In this document: in pieces, positions 47,482 through 58,952 of the stretch
How the letters are laid out: each line of letters begins with the position of its first letter
How positions within the stretch are numbered: the stretch's first letter is position 1
Assembly: GCA_022592445.1 (NCBI GenBank)
Contig: JABYQR010000227.1
Span: forward strand, 1 to 64,000
Source: Cytidiella melzeri
Lineage: Eukaryota > Basidiomycota > Agaricomycetes > Polyporales > Irpicaceae
DNA: 64,000 nucleotides
Reading direction: 5' to 3'
Notes under the pieces: generated by a model
Told to the model about the DNA's origin: nothing
Database searches by the model: none
Seen by the model: only the letters and a program-made list of their open reading frames with translations
Translations under genes and position numbers: made by a program

Positions 47482-48439
47482 ATGACCACCTTCCCATCGC
47501 CGTCTTTTTCTGGGCCATCCTCACCTCGCTCGCCTACTCAACCGTCTCGGTCCGACAGCAAGCTCAGATTATCAAGGACACCGCGGTCTCCCCGCGCAAG
47601 CCCCCATAGCCGGTCTGCATCCAGCTCAACGAGCGAGCAGGGCTACAGGGTCCGACGCGATGCCCATTTGGAGACAGACCCATTGTTTTCGGACGCTGCC
47701 TCGAGCTCAAGAAATGGTGGCAGTCCTAAATTCCGCCTTCCTCCTATATGCACCGAATACGTTGACGCGAGAAAGTCCAAAGTCCGAAGTATCAGTGCAA
47801 TTCACTCACCCTCAAGGTCTTCATCCTCGTGCTCAGAGACGCCTGAGACCACGAGTCTGAGACAGGAGGCTGCATTAACACGCTGCCCCCAGGCCCATCA
47901 GCGACCGTATGACCTCCCGTCTTTAGCCAGGTATCCCGCACGCGCAGGCAAAGACATTCAAGTACCATTGTCATCGCCGGTGTCGCCTCTTTCTTCTTTC
48001 CCTCCATTCTCCCTTACATCTCCTTCTCGCTCGCAGCCCCCGCGCACTCCCGACCGCCGAACCGCCGTACTGCTCACTCCGCAGACGTCGTCATCGTCAT
48101 TGGAAAGTGGCAGCTCAAGTCCCCGTGTGCGTGCGCAGACCGTTGGATTTTCCACGCCTTCGCCTTCTCCGCAAGCACGCAAGTTCTCAAATAGGTACGT
48201 GTTCCTTCGCATATCTCCCTTATCCACTCGCTCGGTTCGAAAGGTTCTGTTTGAGTAAACTCTATCCACGTGCAATATCTCCTCGCACATTTCGAGTCAA
48301 TTAACTATGTTCTGGCTGGAATACCTTCAGGCGTCTTCAACTGATCGAGCCACACTGCTTTCCATATATTATACTTGCCGCCTCTTTGGTGATCCCCTCG
48401 CTTTGGTCCTTTCTCTATAATATTACCCTTCGGCCATAG
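47482..48439 (+). CDS. Ser/Pro-rich protein with possible C-terminal membrane anchor
   Basis: Exon 1 (47482-48194) encodes 237 low-complexity residues rich in Ser, Pro, Arg and Thr, such as SPRASPHSRSASSSTSE. Joining its GTACGT donor to the acceptor at 48330 (136-nt intron) adds 36 codons in phase. These end in a hydrophobic segment (PYIILAASLVIPSLWSFLY) and a TAG at 48437-48439, for 273 residues in total. An alternative joins the same donor to an acceptor near 48504 in phase, reading into the next Ser-rich ORF and making one long protein. I do not recognise a family. Which model is right needs transcripts. Confidence 0.5.
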
Positions 48440-48587
48440 CGTTCAAATAGACTGATCCAATCCTGTTCCCCCGCATCTACTCACGTCCTCCGCGTTTCTG
48501 CACAGCTCGACCCCATCTCGACGGGCCCCCTCCAACATCCTCATTAGACAAGCTTTGGTTCCAGCCCGTGGGCCACCCACCCTCGCG

Positions 48588-49973
48588 ATGTCCATGCAGA
48601 TACATGCACCGTCTCCCATCATTTCCAGCAGGCCCACGTCGCTGCCTACAAATAAGAGAAGGGACTCACGCTCTCACTCAAGACCACCATCACCCCTAAG
48701 CCTGACAACGAACCTGCCCTTGACACGACCCGGCATGCCTCGCCCTCCGTCACGCTCTGAAAGGTTGCTGCGAGATACATTGCGAAAGGTGGAGGAGCAT
48801 GAGAGGATGATGATGATTACCACTCTACCGACGCCGAGTGTCTTTGGTGCGCAACAACCGGCACACGGTTTCATGACCCCTCCACCACCCGGTGGTCGCC
48901 GCTCAAGACGCGCGACCTCTTCTTCGACGACAACCGATGCCTCTCTAGACGCGTTCGCATATTGCGACACTGGGGCATGCTACAGCGATGAGGAAGATGC
49001 CTATGACGATTTGTCAGGCGCGCGTTGGCTCAAAAGAAGTTCTTCGCGATCGTCCTCGTCGTCTGGACACGGGTTCTCTGTTCCTCCCCACCAGTCCCCG
49101 CGTCCTCAGCTGCCCGTGTCAAGACACTATAGCGACGACCATGTCACTCGCCAGCGTGATGATGTAGATGGCAGCATGTACGCCTCACCTTCGTCTCCTT
49201 CACCGGCGCGTGCACAACTGCAGAGGTCAGCACGGTCAGTACCTGGTGCAACACGCCCAACGCACGCAAGTCCCCAGTCCGCGTCACGATCGTCCACGGA
49301 TGCTGGACGCGGAGTCCCGATACAGGCGCCACATTCTGTCGTGCTACATTCGCGATTGGAGGGTGTGCTGAAGGGTGCGAAGGACGTTGAGCGTGCTAAA
49401 AGTAGGGAGAGAGATTACAGCGGAGCAAGTGGCGGCTCCAATTCGATGACAAGCAGTCGTAATATGAGCGTGGAAGGGGAATGGTTCTTTGCTCCCGGAG
49501 AGGTGAGATCATCTCGCTATTGGTGTCTCTTTACTGTCGCTGACGCATATATACCTTCTCCCCTCGCCTTTCTACGATAGCAGGCTAGCTCCCCAACGTC
49601 AAACGGCATGGATTCGCCCTCCCAGACGAAGTCGAGATCGCGAGCAAACACAACCTCCAATCAACCCCTTCGCTCTCCGCGCTTGCCCAACGCGCAGCTC
49701 CCGGGGAATATTAAGGTTTCGTCACACCAGCTTATCGATCCCCTTACGCCTCCGCCGACTCCACCATTCAATGCGTTGACCGCCTCTGCACAGTGCAAGG
49801 CCATGCATGGCTACGTCTCATTTGCTAACATTGAGGGTCTTGGCGTGCCAGGTGGCCAGGACGATCATGACGACGACGACGAAGCGAAGCGCAGCGGTCG
49901 GTGGATGAAGTGGTTCCATGTTGGGCAAACTAAACCGGAACGAGATCGTAGTATCAGCGTTGCCGCGCGATGA
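48588..49973 (+). CDS. Ser/Arg/Pro-rich low-complexity protein of unknown function
   Basis: Exons 48588-49502 and 49584-49973 (81-nt intron, phase 0) give 434 residues from the first ATG. The frame is also open upstream to about 48505, so it may be the second half of a gene starting at 47482. The sequence is mostly disordered: SRSHSRPPSPLSL, a short basic helix RLLRDTLRKVEEHERMM, FAYCDTGACYSDEEDAYDDL, SRSSSSSGHG. Compact patches MSVEGEWFFAPGE and RSGRWMKWFHVG look conserved in character. No enzyme or binding domain was recognised. Spacing of SR and SP sites suggests heavy phosphorylation (inference). Confidence 0.55.
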
Positions 49974-51120
49974 AGCCACTTTCCTGCACCCTTGTTTACC
50001 TCTTCCCTTAAGTCCTCCCATTGTCCGTCCTCTAGATCTGCATGTGTTCCCCTCGCCAAGGGCCCTCTGTATGCTATGCTGTGCTTTCTTCCTTTACACC
50101 ATTGTTGCATTCCTCGTCTCATTGCCATACACATCCACTTCCATCACTGTCCATTCCGTACACTATATCTGTCTCTCTTATACACTCTCTTCCCCATCCT
50201 TGATCCACCCATCGCCGACATCATAGCAGAAGTTGCTCAACGTTACTGGACTCGCTGTCGCAAGTATATCACCAGTCTCCCTCGCCTGCTCTTGCTACTT
50301 TTCAAGCCCACCTATCTATCCATCTTGCGACTTTGCCCATTGACAAACACAACTGCTCCAAACTTGACCTAACTCTTTTGCGGCTGCCTTCTCATGTGCT
50401 GGATCACGCAATGACAACACCCAGCGGTTACGCCTCCCAGACCACGACTGGCCTTGATCGTCGCTACCTGGTAAAGGGAGCACAAATGCGATCGACCATT
50501 CGGACTGGAGTTTTGGCTTCCAGTGACCGAGAACACCAAAAGACCATTCAACCCGTTTGGTTGGATTTTGTCCCTGGGCTGGAACTACGACCCTATGCAT
50601 CACGACCTTTCTTAATCTTCCTCTCGCATGAATTATCATGGATTACGATTCTGAACGCTTATACTTCTTTTTTTCAAACGATGACTCTGGAAAGCCTTTT
50701 TTTTCTTTTTACTTGGTTGGTTTTCGTGGGTGAGCAAGAAAACTGGAGCGATAGATACGTGCTGTATGTATATACATGTAGATAGCGACGACCGTCCATG
50801 CCCAGTCACTTTATCCCAGATCAAGTTGCTTATCAAAGGTGTCACCCATAGCAAACGCCCTTACTACTGTCAATATGCATGGCCAGATTACTTGGCAAGG
50901 TTCTTACCAGGAATAAAGTTGTTTACTGAGGTTCTTTGTGGTAACAAAGTCATTGGCTCAAGTAACCATTTCAGGCAATATGATTTATTCAATTTGCTAT
51001 CAGTAACATCATCACTTGTAACCCTGCTCCTGCAGTTTACTCACATTTTATCTAGTTTATTTGACATAGTTCAACACCATCACAAAGAAGACACATGTCA
51101 AACAATCTTCATCTCTACGC
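49974..51120. other. Intergenic and AT-rich sequence of unknown origin
   Basis: 49974-50790 looks like a 3' UTR and spacer. From about 50800 to 51120 the sequence becomes clearly AT-richer than the genes and is directly followed by the inverted LTR fragment, so it is probably part of a repeat. No coding motif was recognised. Confidence 0.35.
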
Positions 51121-51315
51121 TGTTAAGACCAACTATCGTCAAGAGACAAGTTGTCAAGTCAGAACCCCTTGGTGTAGCTACACACAAGGTCGAATGATGG
51201 TCTAAACCGCGCGGTTGCTGTCAAGCCCAGTGGCAGACAGATGATGGTTCGATAGAAGGAATATTGATACAAAGTGGATAGACTGAGGTTCTAGCCCCAT
51301 GTCTAGTGGCTATTA
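51121..51315 (-). repeat. Inverted, truncated LTR fragment of the element 2 family
   Basis: Read on the minus strand this matches the last 200 bp of the element 2 LTR: the TAACA end, the CTACACCAAGGGGTTCTGAC segment, CATCTGTCTGCCACTG, and AGTCTATCCA with GGGGCTAGAACC. It starts exactly at the LTR terminus (TGTTAAGACC) and fades just before the TATA box. It is visibly more diverged than the two LTRs of element 2, so it is an older insertion remnant. Confidence 0.8.
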
Positions 51316-51603
51316 CAATTCCTGAAGAATGAAGAAAAATTGGTCCAGTGTGCTCCAGCACATTGATGCCTATTCAGATGTGACCTTTTGTCCTCTATTG
51401 GATATAAACTGTCGGGGAATGCTGTGGAGCCTGAACACTTCTTTGATGTGAAGTTTGGCTATACTGTCAGTTGTGACAGTAGACTGGGTTGGGATTACAT
51501 GTGTTTGTTTGCTGTACATTCAAGAAGTCCTCACGTGGAACTTCCGTACGCAGGGTGCTTGCGAGTGCCGGCTCTGATGTACCTATCGGAGTGCGCGTAC
51601 TCG

Positions 51604-51870
51604 ACCTAATGACACGTAGTGTCAATAACCTCAGAGTAAGGTCGAATCTTTTGAATAGTCACCTAATGACACGTAGTGTCAATACTGTACACAGAGTGAG
51701 TAAAGTACAAGTACAAAGTAAAGCAGTAAACTCACACCTCAGAGTAAGGTCGAATCTCTGAGGTGCTTCAATACGAAGGCATTCCTGTTGAGCTGTGTCG
51801 AAGCATGCGCTGAGCTGTGTCGAAGCACATACTGAGCTGTGTCATAAACCACGTGCTGAGCTGTGTCAAA
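51604..51870. repeat. Cluster of short direct and inverted repeats
   Basis: Three repeat units are interleaved. ACCTAATGACACGTAGTGTC plus AATA occurs at 51604-51627 and 51661-51684. ACCTCAGAGTAAGGTCGAAT plus CT occurs at 51628-51649 and 51736-51757. TGAGCTGTGTCGAAGCA occurs at 51789 and 51811, with shortened copies at 51833 and 51857 (period 22-24 bp). GACAC-GTA-GTGTC within the first unit is self-complementary. A perfect 10-bp stem (CACCTCAGAG at 51735-51744, CTCTGAGGTG at 51756-51765) encloses an 11-nt loop. Confidence 0.75.
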
Positions 51871-51900
51871 ACACAATGGAAAGCTGACTAGCGCTCACGC

Positions 51901-52612
51901 TGTTACGAACGGTCTTCACACCCTATTATTTTTCTTTACTTCTTCGATTACCTTGATAAACAGTTATCTTCTTTACAATTGCCTTGACGATCCAACTCGT
52001 CTTTCCTCCATCATTCCCTGATCCACATCGCCTCCGTTCAACACGGACTATTATGTTATCAGTTGCCTTCTGATGTCCATTCAAACCTCGGACCTAACTC
52101 CGATTGGTTACCATTGCTTTGGTTCAACCCTCGGCCTTTCTATACCTCCGTTACCACTCCATCGGGTCCAACCCCGCCTATCCCCTGTTTCGGATCCAAC
52201 TCCGTCTATCTCCTGTTTCGGGCTCAACCCCTTCTCTAGTGATCTCTGCCTCATGTGTCCCCTTTCTATTGTCCCTTGTTTCCGCACCTTGACGGTCTTT
52301 TCTCTCATTGGCTTTCCAGAGCAGTGGCTGTTCTCTGTGTATTGTTCTTCCTCTCTGTTTCTCCGATTTGCTACCACTACCTTGGACTGGTCCAAAAGTA
52401 GTTAGGTCAACATGTATAAATAGCCGTTAGACATGGGGCTAGAACCTCAGTCTATCCACTTCGTATCAATATTCCTTCCATCAAACCATCATCTGTCTGC
52501 CACTGTGCTTGACAGCGACAGCGCGGCCTAGACCATCATCAGACCTTGAGTGTAGCTACACCAAGGGGTTCTGACCTGACAACTTGTCCCTTGACGATAG
52601 TCGGTCTTAACA
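51901..52612 (+). repeat. 5' LTR of element 2
   Basis: 712 bp, TGTTA...TAACA termini, with a TATAAATA box at 52415-52422 and a probable transcript start near 52449. CCCCGYCTATCCCCTGTTTCGG-like units recur two or three times around 52170-52220. Confidence 0.93.
52415..52458 (+). promoter_or_regulatory. LTR core promoter and predicted 5' end of the element 2 RNA
   Basis: TATAAATA at 52415-52422 lies 27-34 bp before AGTCTATCCA at 52449-52458, the spacing expected for a TATA-driven start. The same AGTCTATCCA is complementary to the primer-binding site after the LTR, which supports 52449 as the first transcribed base. Confidence 0.6.
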
Positions 52613-52614
52613 TT

Positions 52615-52624
52615 TGGATAGACT
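52615..52624 (+). other. Self-priming type primer-binding site
   Basis: TGGATAGACT begins 2 nt after the LTR end. It is the exact reverse complement of AGTCTATCCA at 52449-52458, the predicted 5' end of the RNA. In Tf1/sushi-type Gypsy elements the RNA's own 5' end folds back onto the PBS and is cleaved to prime minus-strand DNA, instead of a tRNA. The match is 10 of 10 bases and stops exactly at that length. Confidence 0.7.
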
Positions 52625-52761
52625 CTTCTGGGTCTACCCCGCACACCAAGAAGATCAACTCGATTGGCGACGACTGCGGTCTTGCTACAATCCCTTGTCA
52701 TCCTCGCTAGCCTTACCCTGGATGGGAAGCAGCAACTAGACACATCAGACATCAGAAGCAT

Positions 52762-54623
52762 ATGACAGTAGGAGCTTCAACATCCCTCCCCTGCTACGGA
52801 AAGCCACACCTTTTCTACAAGAAGAAACGAGACGTCGATCTTGACCAAGACAACGAGTGGGAGCAGTGTACAGCTGACATTTGTCCCAATCGAGAACTAG
52901 CAAAACAAACAGTAACACCGCCACACCCAGACTTTGAAGTCGTGGACATTGCTCAAGTTGAGCGACATTTGCGAGAAGCCAAAAGACATGACAAGAGATG
53001 AGCAGAAGTACCATCTGCTAGTAACAAACCACCACTATTGTTAGAAGAACTTGCAGTAGCACCAAAGCCAACAATGAATACCCCTGAGGAAGCAATACAA
53101 CCCGAAGGTACTGGGCAAACAGCAGGTACCCATCCACCAAGAACCAAAAGAGAACAAAGGCCATTTACACCATTCACCACTCCTGATGATGACGACTCTT
53201 CAGCCCCAGACCCACATCGACCCCTCTTTCAACCCTATGATAGGGAAGGTCATGAGAAAAGGAAACATTCAGACCCTTTCGACCCCGAGTACCCCTTTGA
53301 CAGATACTCCGACGCCCCAACCAACGACCGAGCACCACCTGAAAGCGAGTGGGAGAAGCTCAAACTCCGTGATCCCCAAGACTTTGATGGCAGGGCCGAG
53401 AAGTTTGACGAATGGTGGACCAACATGTTGATGTACATCAAGATGCAGCCCAAGCAATTTGCTCTAGCCATACACAAGATTGTTTGCGTACTCAGCTACA
53501 TGAATGGAGGAACGGCTGGACTGTGGGCTATGCTGAAGAAGAAACAATACCTGATGGAAGATTTCCCACACTGGAGAGAGTTCTGCGATGAAGTGTTGAT
53601 GTTCTTCCAGGACAAAGGACTCAGAGAATGAGCATTGGCCAAGCTTGAAAGAGCAAATCAAGGCTTGAGAACAGTCCAAGAGTACAACAATGATTTTTCT
53701 GTATTGCTGGGACAATATGGCGAGAACCGAGACGAAACAGCGGTAATGGCTTGGTACAAGCGCGGACTCAAGTGGAGCCTCCTTAACACCCTTCATAATC
53801 TACACCATCAACCAGAGAACCTCGGAAAAATGATGATAGAAGCGCTCAGGCTAGAAACAAACCGACAACTCCTGACGCTCGATCTGGCTGCTCATAATGG
53901 CTGTGGCAAGAGTGAGGGGGGAAGTCAGTCTACTCGAACCCCCTACTCCAACAACAACCAAGCCACCGCAAGAGTTATGAACGCAGCAGATCGTGAGTGT
54001 CACTTCAGAGACAACCTCAGGTGCCATCAGCCTGGTCACAAAGCTAACAATCTCTCCTTGCATCCCAACTATAGGCCAAACCCACGCACGCGACCTCAAG
54101 CGCAAAACCCGCCGCCTGCACTCCGAGCTGCAACGGTGGTTGAAGGAGAAAGATCAGGCACCAGCACTTTGGAAGCGAGAGGGGAGGAGGTTAGTCAGGA
54201 GGACACCGCAGGAGTTATACGTCGCACGCGTGGCAGCGTGGCGGGCGATTCAGGCGAGACGGTTGGAGCTCTCGAAGAGTTACATGTCGACACGATGGAG
54301 GGGGGACCCTGCAAGTTTGGGGTCCGGCCGAGCACAGGAACGGGGTCTTTATGACCAATCAGGAGGCGGAATGCATGAGGGAATGGAGAACCATGGCCTT
54401 CGCAGGCCCGGATATGATAGATTGGGCCAACGACTTGTACTGGATAAGTTGGGCAGCGCACAAACGGGAGGATCTGGGGGTGACGCAGGAGGAAGTGGAG
54501 AGGTGGCTCAACTTAGAGTGGGTAGGGCCGCCCCTCTTCCGGGTCCAAGAATGGCAGGACGGAATACCAAACTCGGCCGAATTTGGAAATAATCTACAGG
54601 GCTGTAGCGGGGCTAACAGCTGA
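52762..54623 (+). pseudogene. gag: Gag region of element 2, with stops and frame changes
   Basis: Open pieces at 52762-53001, 53038-53631 and 53635-54354 are separated by TGA codons in nearly continuous frame. The capsid-like part shows PQDFDGRAEKFDEWWTNMLM, HWREFCDEVLMFFQDKG and TVQEYNNDFSVLLGQYG, which is a retrotransposon gag domain. The nucleocapsid knuckle is degenerate: CHFRDNLRCHQPGHKANN lacks the final Cys. An extra segment at 54060-54620 (QELYVARVAAWRAIQARRLE in one frame, WANDLYWISWAAHKREDLG in another) lies between knuckle and protease and is not part of a standard gag that I know. No functional gag can be made. Confidence 0.8.
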
Positions 54624-54723
54624 AGAGAGAGGCCTGTTTTTAGACGAACTTGAAGAAAGAGAGGGCTTTTAGTTTATCCTACACCCTCGACGCGTGTTAG
54701 GATCAAGGCGAACCGTGTAACAG

Positions 54724-57700
54724 CTAGTGACCTTTCAATATCATTTGCTGGCAAAATCACACACAATTGCAAAATTGTCGAAGTTCAAGTCTTGGTTGAT
54801 AGTGGTGCGACGCATTGCTTCATCCATGGAAAAGTCCTCAATCGTAACAAGTGGGAGGCAAACCCGTTACCAAAGCCGTTTGGAGTCCAGAACGTTGACG
54901 GTACCATCAACGTGGCAGGACAATTACTCATGGCATATACTTGCCATTAGTGGTGGGACAAAGAGTCCACTATGAACTATTTTACGTAACCAACCTCAGT
55001 CGAGACGACATCATCCTAGGAATGACTTGGTTGAAGAAACACAATCCCTCGATAGACTGGAAGACCAAATGCATACAATTCAAAGATGGCAATAAGGTCC
55101 ACTGTGAAGATCCCCTCACAATCAAGATCATTCAAGCAATCAAGCGGATGCAGCTGCCGGATAAACAGTTCACAACATCTGACAAACCCGCATCAAATTT
55201 ATTGACAAAGAAACATTCATTCATGGTAGAAGAAGTCGAGGAAGTTCCGAACTACGTCAGAGAGAAGCTTCCTTCAGACGCTGTCCACATCATGGAACCA
55301 ATAGCCCAACCCTGAGAAGGAATTGTGAGGCCATAGTCCTCCCACGATGCATAAGGAAGTGCATGCAGATACGACACCCACTGCAGACTATATTACACCT
55401 TCAAAGATCTCGGTCACTCCAGAATGGGTAGCCGAACAGGAAGAATCGCTCTATTGGGCCAAGGACTACCTATGGCACGAAGAGACCATTGATGAAGCAA
55501 TAGCGGGAGGCGAAGATCTCATCTACATCCGGGTCAAACACAATGTGTCTCAACAAGTGGCCAAAGCGCAGCACAAGGAGAAAACTGAACAAACTATTGA
55601 AGACATTGTACCAGCTGAGTTCTTGGGATTCCGATTTGTGTTTGAAAAGCACGCATCCGAACGACTACCAGAACGAAAGAAATGGGTCACGCAATAGACC
55701 TTGTACCGGGAGCAGAAATGAAGAACTGTAAAGTTTACCTGCTGTCACAACCAGAACAGGTGAACTCAACAACTTCATTACAGGAACACCTACGGAAAGG
55801 GTACATACGACCCTCGAAATCCCCAATGGCTTCTCCATTCTTCTGTGTCAAAAAGAAGGATGGCTCATTACGACCAATACAAGACTACCGAATCCTGAAC
55901 ACCATGACAAAGAAGAACACATACCCACTACCTTGATTGCGGAACTTATTGACAAACTCAAAGGAGCAAAGATATTCACCAAACTGGACGTGCGATGGGG
56001 ATACAACAATGTACGTATCAAAGAGGGCGACGAGTGGAAGGCAGCATTCAAGACCAACCTTGGCCTGTTGAGCCGAAAGTCATGTTCTTTGGACTTACCA
56101 ACTCACCAGCAACATTCCAATCCATGATGAACGAGATCTTTGCAGATCTTATTGACACGGGCATGTAGTAGTTTACATGGACACATCCTCATCTTTACTG
56201 AAGACCGGGCAACGCACGACATCCTCATCAAACAGATGTTACAACGGCTGAAAGACAACGACCTGTTCCTGAAACCGGAGAAATGCATGTTCCACAATCA
56301 CACATCGAATACCTGGGCTCATTGTGTCTTACAACAACCTAGAGATGGACCCGGGTAAAGTCTCTGCGGTGGCCGATTGGCCAATACCCCGTAAAGTCAA
56401 AGAAGTCCAATCATTCCTTGGATTTGCCAACTTCTATCGACGGTTTATCCCCAACTTTTCTGACATTGGCAACCATTGTACCACCTGACCAAGAAAACAA
56501 CTGTATGGAACTGGACGGTGGCCTGTCAAACTGCCTTTGACGAATTAAAGAGAGTCTTCTGCAGTGCACCACTACTCAAGATGCCAGATGCAGGCAAACC
56601 ATTCCGAGTGGAAACCGACGCATCTAGTTATGCAACAGGAGCGGTGCTATCACAACAGGATGAAACAGGACATTGGCACCCCTGCGCGTATCTCTCTCAG
56701 TCGATGACGGTAACCGAACGGAATTACGACATCTACGATAAGGAACTTCTTGCCATCATGCGTGCATTAGAAGAGTGGCGCCACTATTTGGAAGGGGCAA
56801 CTTACGATTTCGACATCTACACCGACCATCAGAACCTCGCATATTTCAAAGAAGCACACAAATTGAACCGAAGACAAGCACGTTGGGCATTGTATCTCTC
56901 AAGATTCCGATTCCGATTATTCCACCGGCCTGGAACTACAATGACGGTTCCTGATGCCCTTCTAGACGTGTTGATCATGATCTAGGGGGGGGGTGATAAT
57001 TCCGAGCAGATCCTGCTACCAGAGCATCTTTTTCATCTACGAGTCATAGATCAGGATCAACACGCAACAACCACCGATACTCCACTCCTTGACCGCATCA
57101 GACAGGTTGCTGAACTAGACGACCAAGTCAGCAATGCACTACAAACGCTACTAGCCTCCAAAGGCAACAAAGCAGTAAAACGTGACCTAGAGGACTGGAA
57201 GGCAGAAGATGGTCTAGTTTACTACAAGGACAAGATCTACGTACCAAAAGACCAACAACTTCGACGAGACTTAGTAAAGTCGTTCCATGACACCGTGGTC
57301 ACAGGACACCCTGGACGATTCAAGACAATAGAACTCATTCAACGAACCTTCTGGTGGCCAGGCATGACTGTATTCATCAAGAACTACGTCACAGGGTGTG
57401 CCTCGTGTCAAAGCGTTAAGATTCAGAACCAGCCCAAGAACATACCAATTCACCCAATTAGTTCTGAAAAGAGCTATCTACCGTTCCAAGTAGTTTCTGT
57501 TGATTTCATAGGAGAATTACCAGCAAGTGACAAGTACAACGCAATCATGGTGGTTGTGGACCAAGGATGCACCAAGTCAACGGTACTGGTTCCGTGCACC
57601 ACCAACACTCGGCCGAAGTAACGGCTGAACTATACATGCACAACGTGTGGCGACGCTTTGGCCTACCAGAGAAAGTCATATCTGACCGAGGACCCCAGTT

Positions 57701-58593
57701 TGCTGCCAATTCCAGAAGAACTCTGCTCTAAGTTGGGCATCCAACAGAAATCAGCACAGCATATCACCCCGAGACAGACGGCGAAACGGAACGTGTCAAT
57801 CAGGATTAGAACAGTATCTTCGAGCCTTCTGCGATTACCGCCAAACTGATTGGGCTAGACTTCTTACTACTGCCGAGTTTGCACACAACATCCGATATCA
57901 CTCGGCAATTCGACATTCCCCATTCAAAGCACTACTAGGATACGAACCCAGAGTAGTGGATGTCATCAATCCACATTCCAACATTCCCTCTATCACCGAG
58001 CGCATCCATCAGATGGTCCAGATCCGGGATGAGCTACATGCCAGCAGCCGCATGGCAGCAGAAGCAGTACGCATGTCACGCAACAAACGAGGGTTTCAGC
58101 CATACACAGTGGGTCAGAAAGTCTGGCTGGAAGGAAAGAACATTACACCACAAGGCCCTCGGCTAAACTTGCACCCAAACGTCATGGACCATTCGAAATA
58201 ACCGAAGTACTGGGACCAATCACCTACAAACTCCGACTACCATCGGACTGGAAGATCCACCCTGTGTTCCATGCCGGACTTCTCACCCCGTTTATAGAAA
58301 CACCGGAGTACGGACCAGCATACACCGAACCACCCCCAGAAATCATCAATGATGAAGAAGAATACGAAGTTGAGGCAATACTCCATAGTCGACATAACAG
58401 GCAAGGGAAACTCGAATACTTGGTAAAGTGGACTGGGTATGGAGACTCGGAGAACTCATGGACTCGACCTCAAGATATGGAGAACGCCACAGAAGCTATA
58501 GCGGAGTTTCATAAGAAATACCCTAGTGCAGTATATAAGGACCGAGTTCGCGGAAAACAAAGCGAAGAAATCAAGCATGAGCACAGCCGCTGA
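54724..58593 (+). pseudogene. pol: Pol polyprotein of element 2, frameshifted
   Basis: Protease: LVDSGATHCFIHG (about 54793), then a shift, and [41 protein letters not shown] (about 55816). The catalytic YMDD box at about 56174 is destroyed by a one-base loss after TACATGGAC. RNase H: VETDASSYATGAVL (56605) and YTDHQNLAYF (56820). A run of nine G (56985-56993) follows a premature stop. Integrase: HPGRFKTIELIQRTFWWPG with CASCQSVK, VDFIGELPASDKYN and SDRGPQFAA; the glutamate segment GETERVNQ is present but frameshifted (about 57780). The GPF/Y module lies at about 58185-58260. The chromodomain is YEVEAILHSRHNRQGKLEYL with VKWTGYGDSENSWTRP (58360-58510). Dead copy. Confidence 0.9.
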
Positions 58594-58762
58594 CATTACT
58601 GCCCTTGCTATCGCTGCATCTGCTGCCCTCGTATTCTCCATCCTCATCATCTACTACCACGTCACTGTCGTTCTCCCCGACCAACAGAGAACACTCGAAC
58701 ATAGTTCTCACTACATAAAGGATCGTTCCAACGCCGGCTCCCACATTCCAAGTTGGGACTAA
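58577..58762 (+). CDS. Small membrane-protein ORF overlapping the end of pol (element 2)
   Basis: 61 residues starting MSTAADITALAIAASAALVF, with one strong membrane span (ITALAIAASAALVFSILIIY) and a polar tail ending in SHIPSWD. Its ATG overlaps the last 17 nt of the chromodomain frame in another frame. It is the only intact ORF of the element. Chromodomain elements normally end soon after the chromodomain, so an extra ORF here is unusual. Function is unknown. An envelope-like role is only a guess; it could also be chance. Confidence 0.4.
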   Translation: MSTAADITALAIAASAALVFSILIIYYHVTVVLPDQQRTLEHSSHYIKDRSNAGSHIPSWD

Positions 58763-58952
58763 ACATGTTCTTTTACCTTGCCTTTTCCTCGCCCTGTTCT
58801 CCTTCCTGGTTCCTGCTTCTTCCTTGGCTGGCAGGGCATTCCGGCCCAGCTGCCAATCTATTTCGCCTTCGCCATTGTTTTTTCTCTCCCGTCTTGGCCT
58901 TCCAATATACCCGAGTCACAACCGAGTTTTCTCGTGACACCATAATGTTGTT

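Noticed and set aside
51604..51870. CRISPR-like direct repeats
   Set aside because: Only two to four copies of unrelated units, no uniform spacers, and a eukaryotic context.
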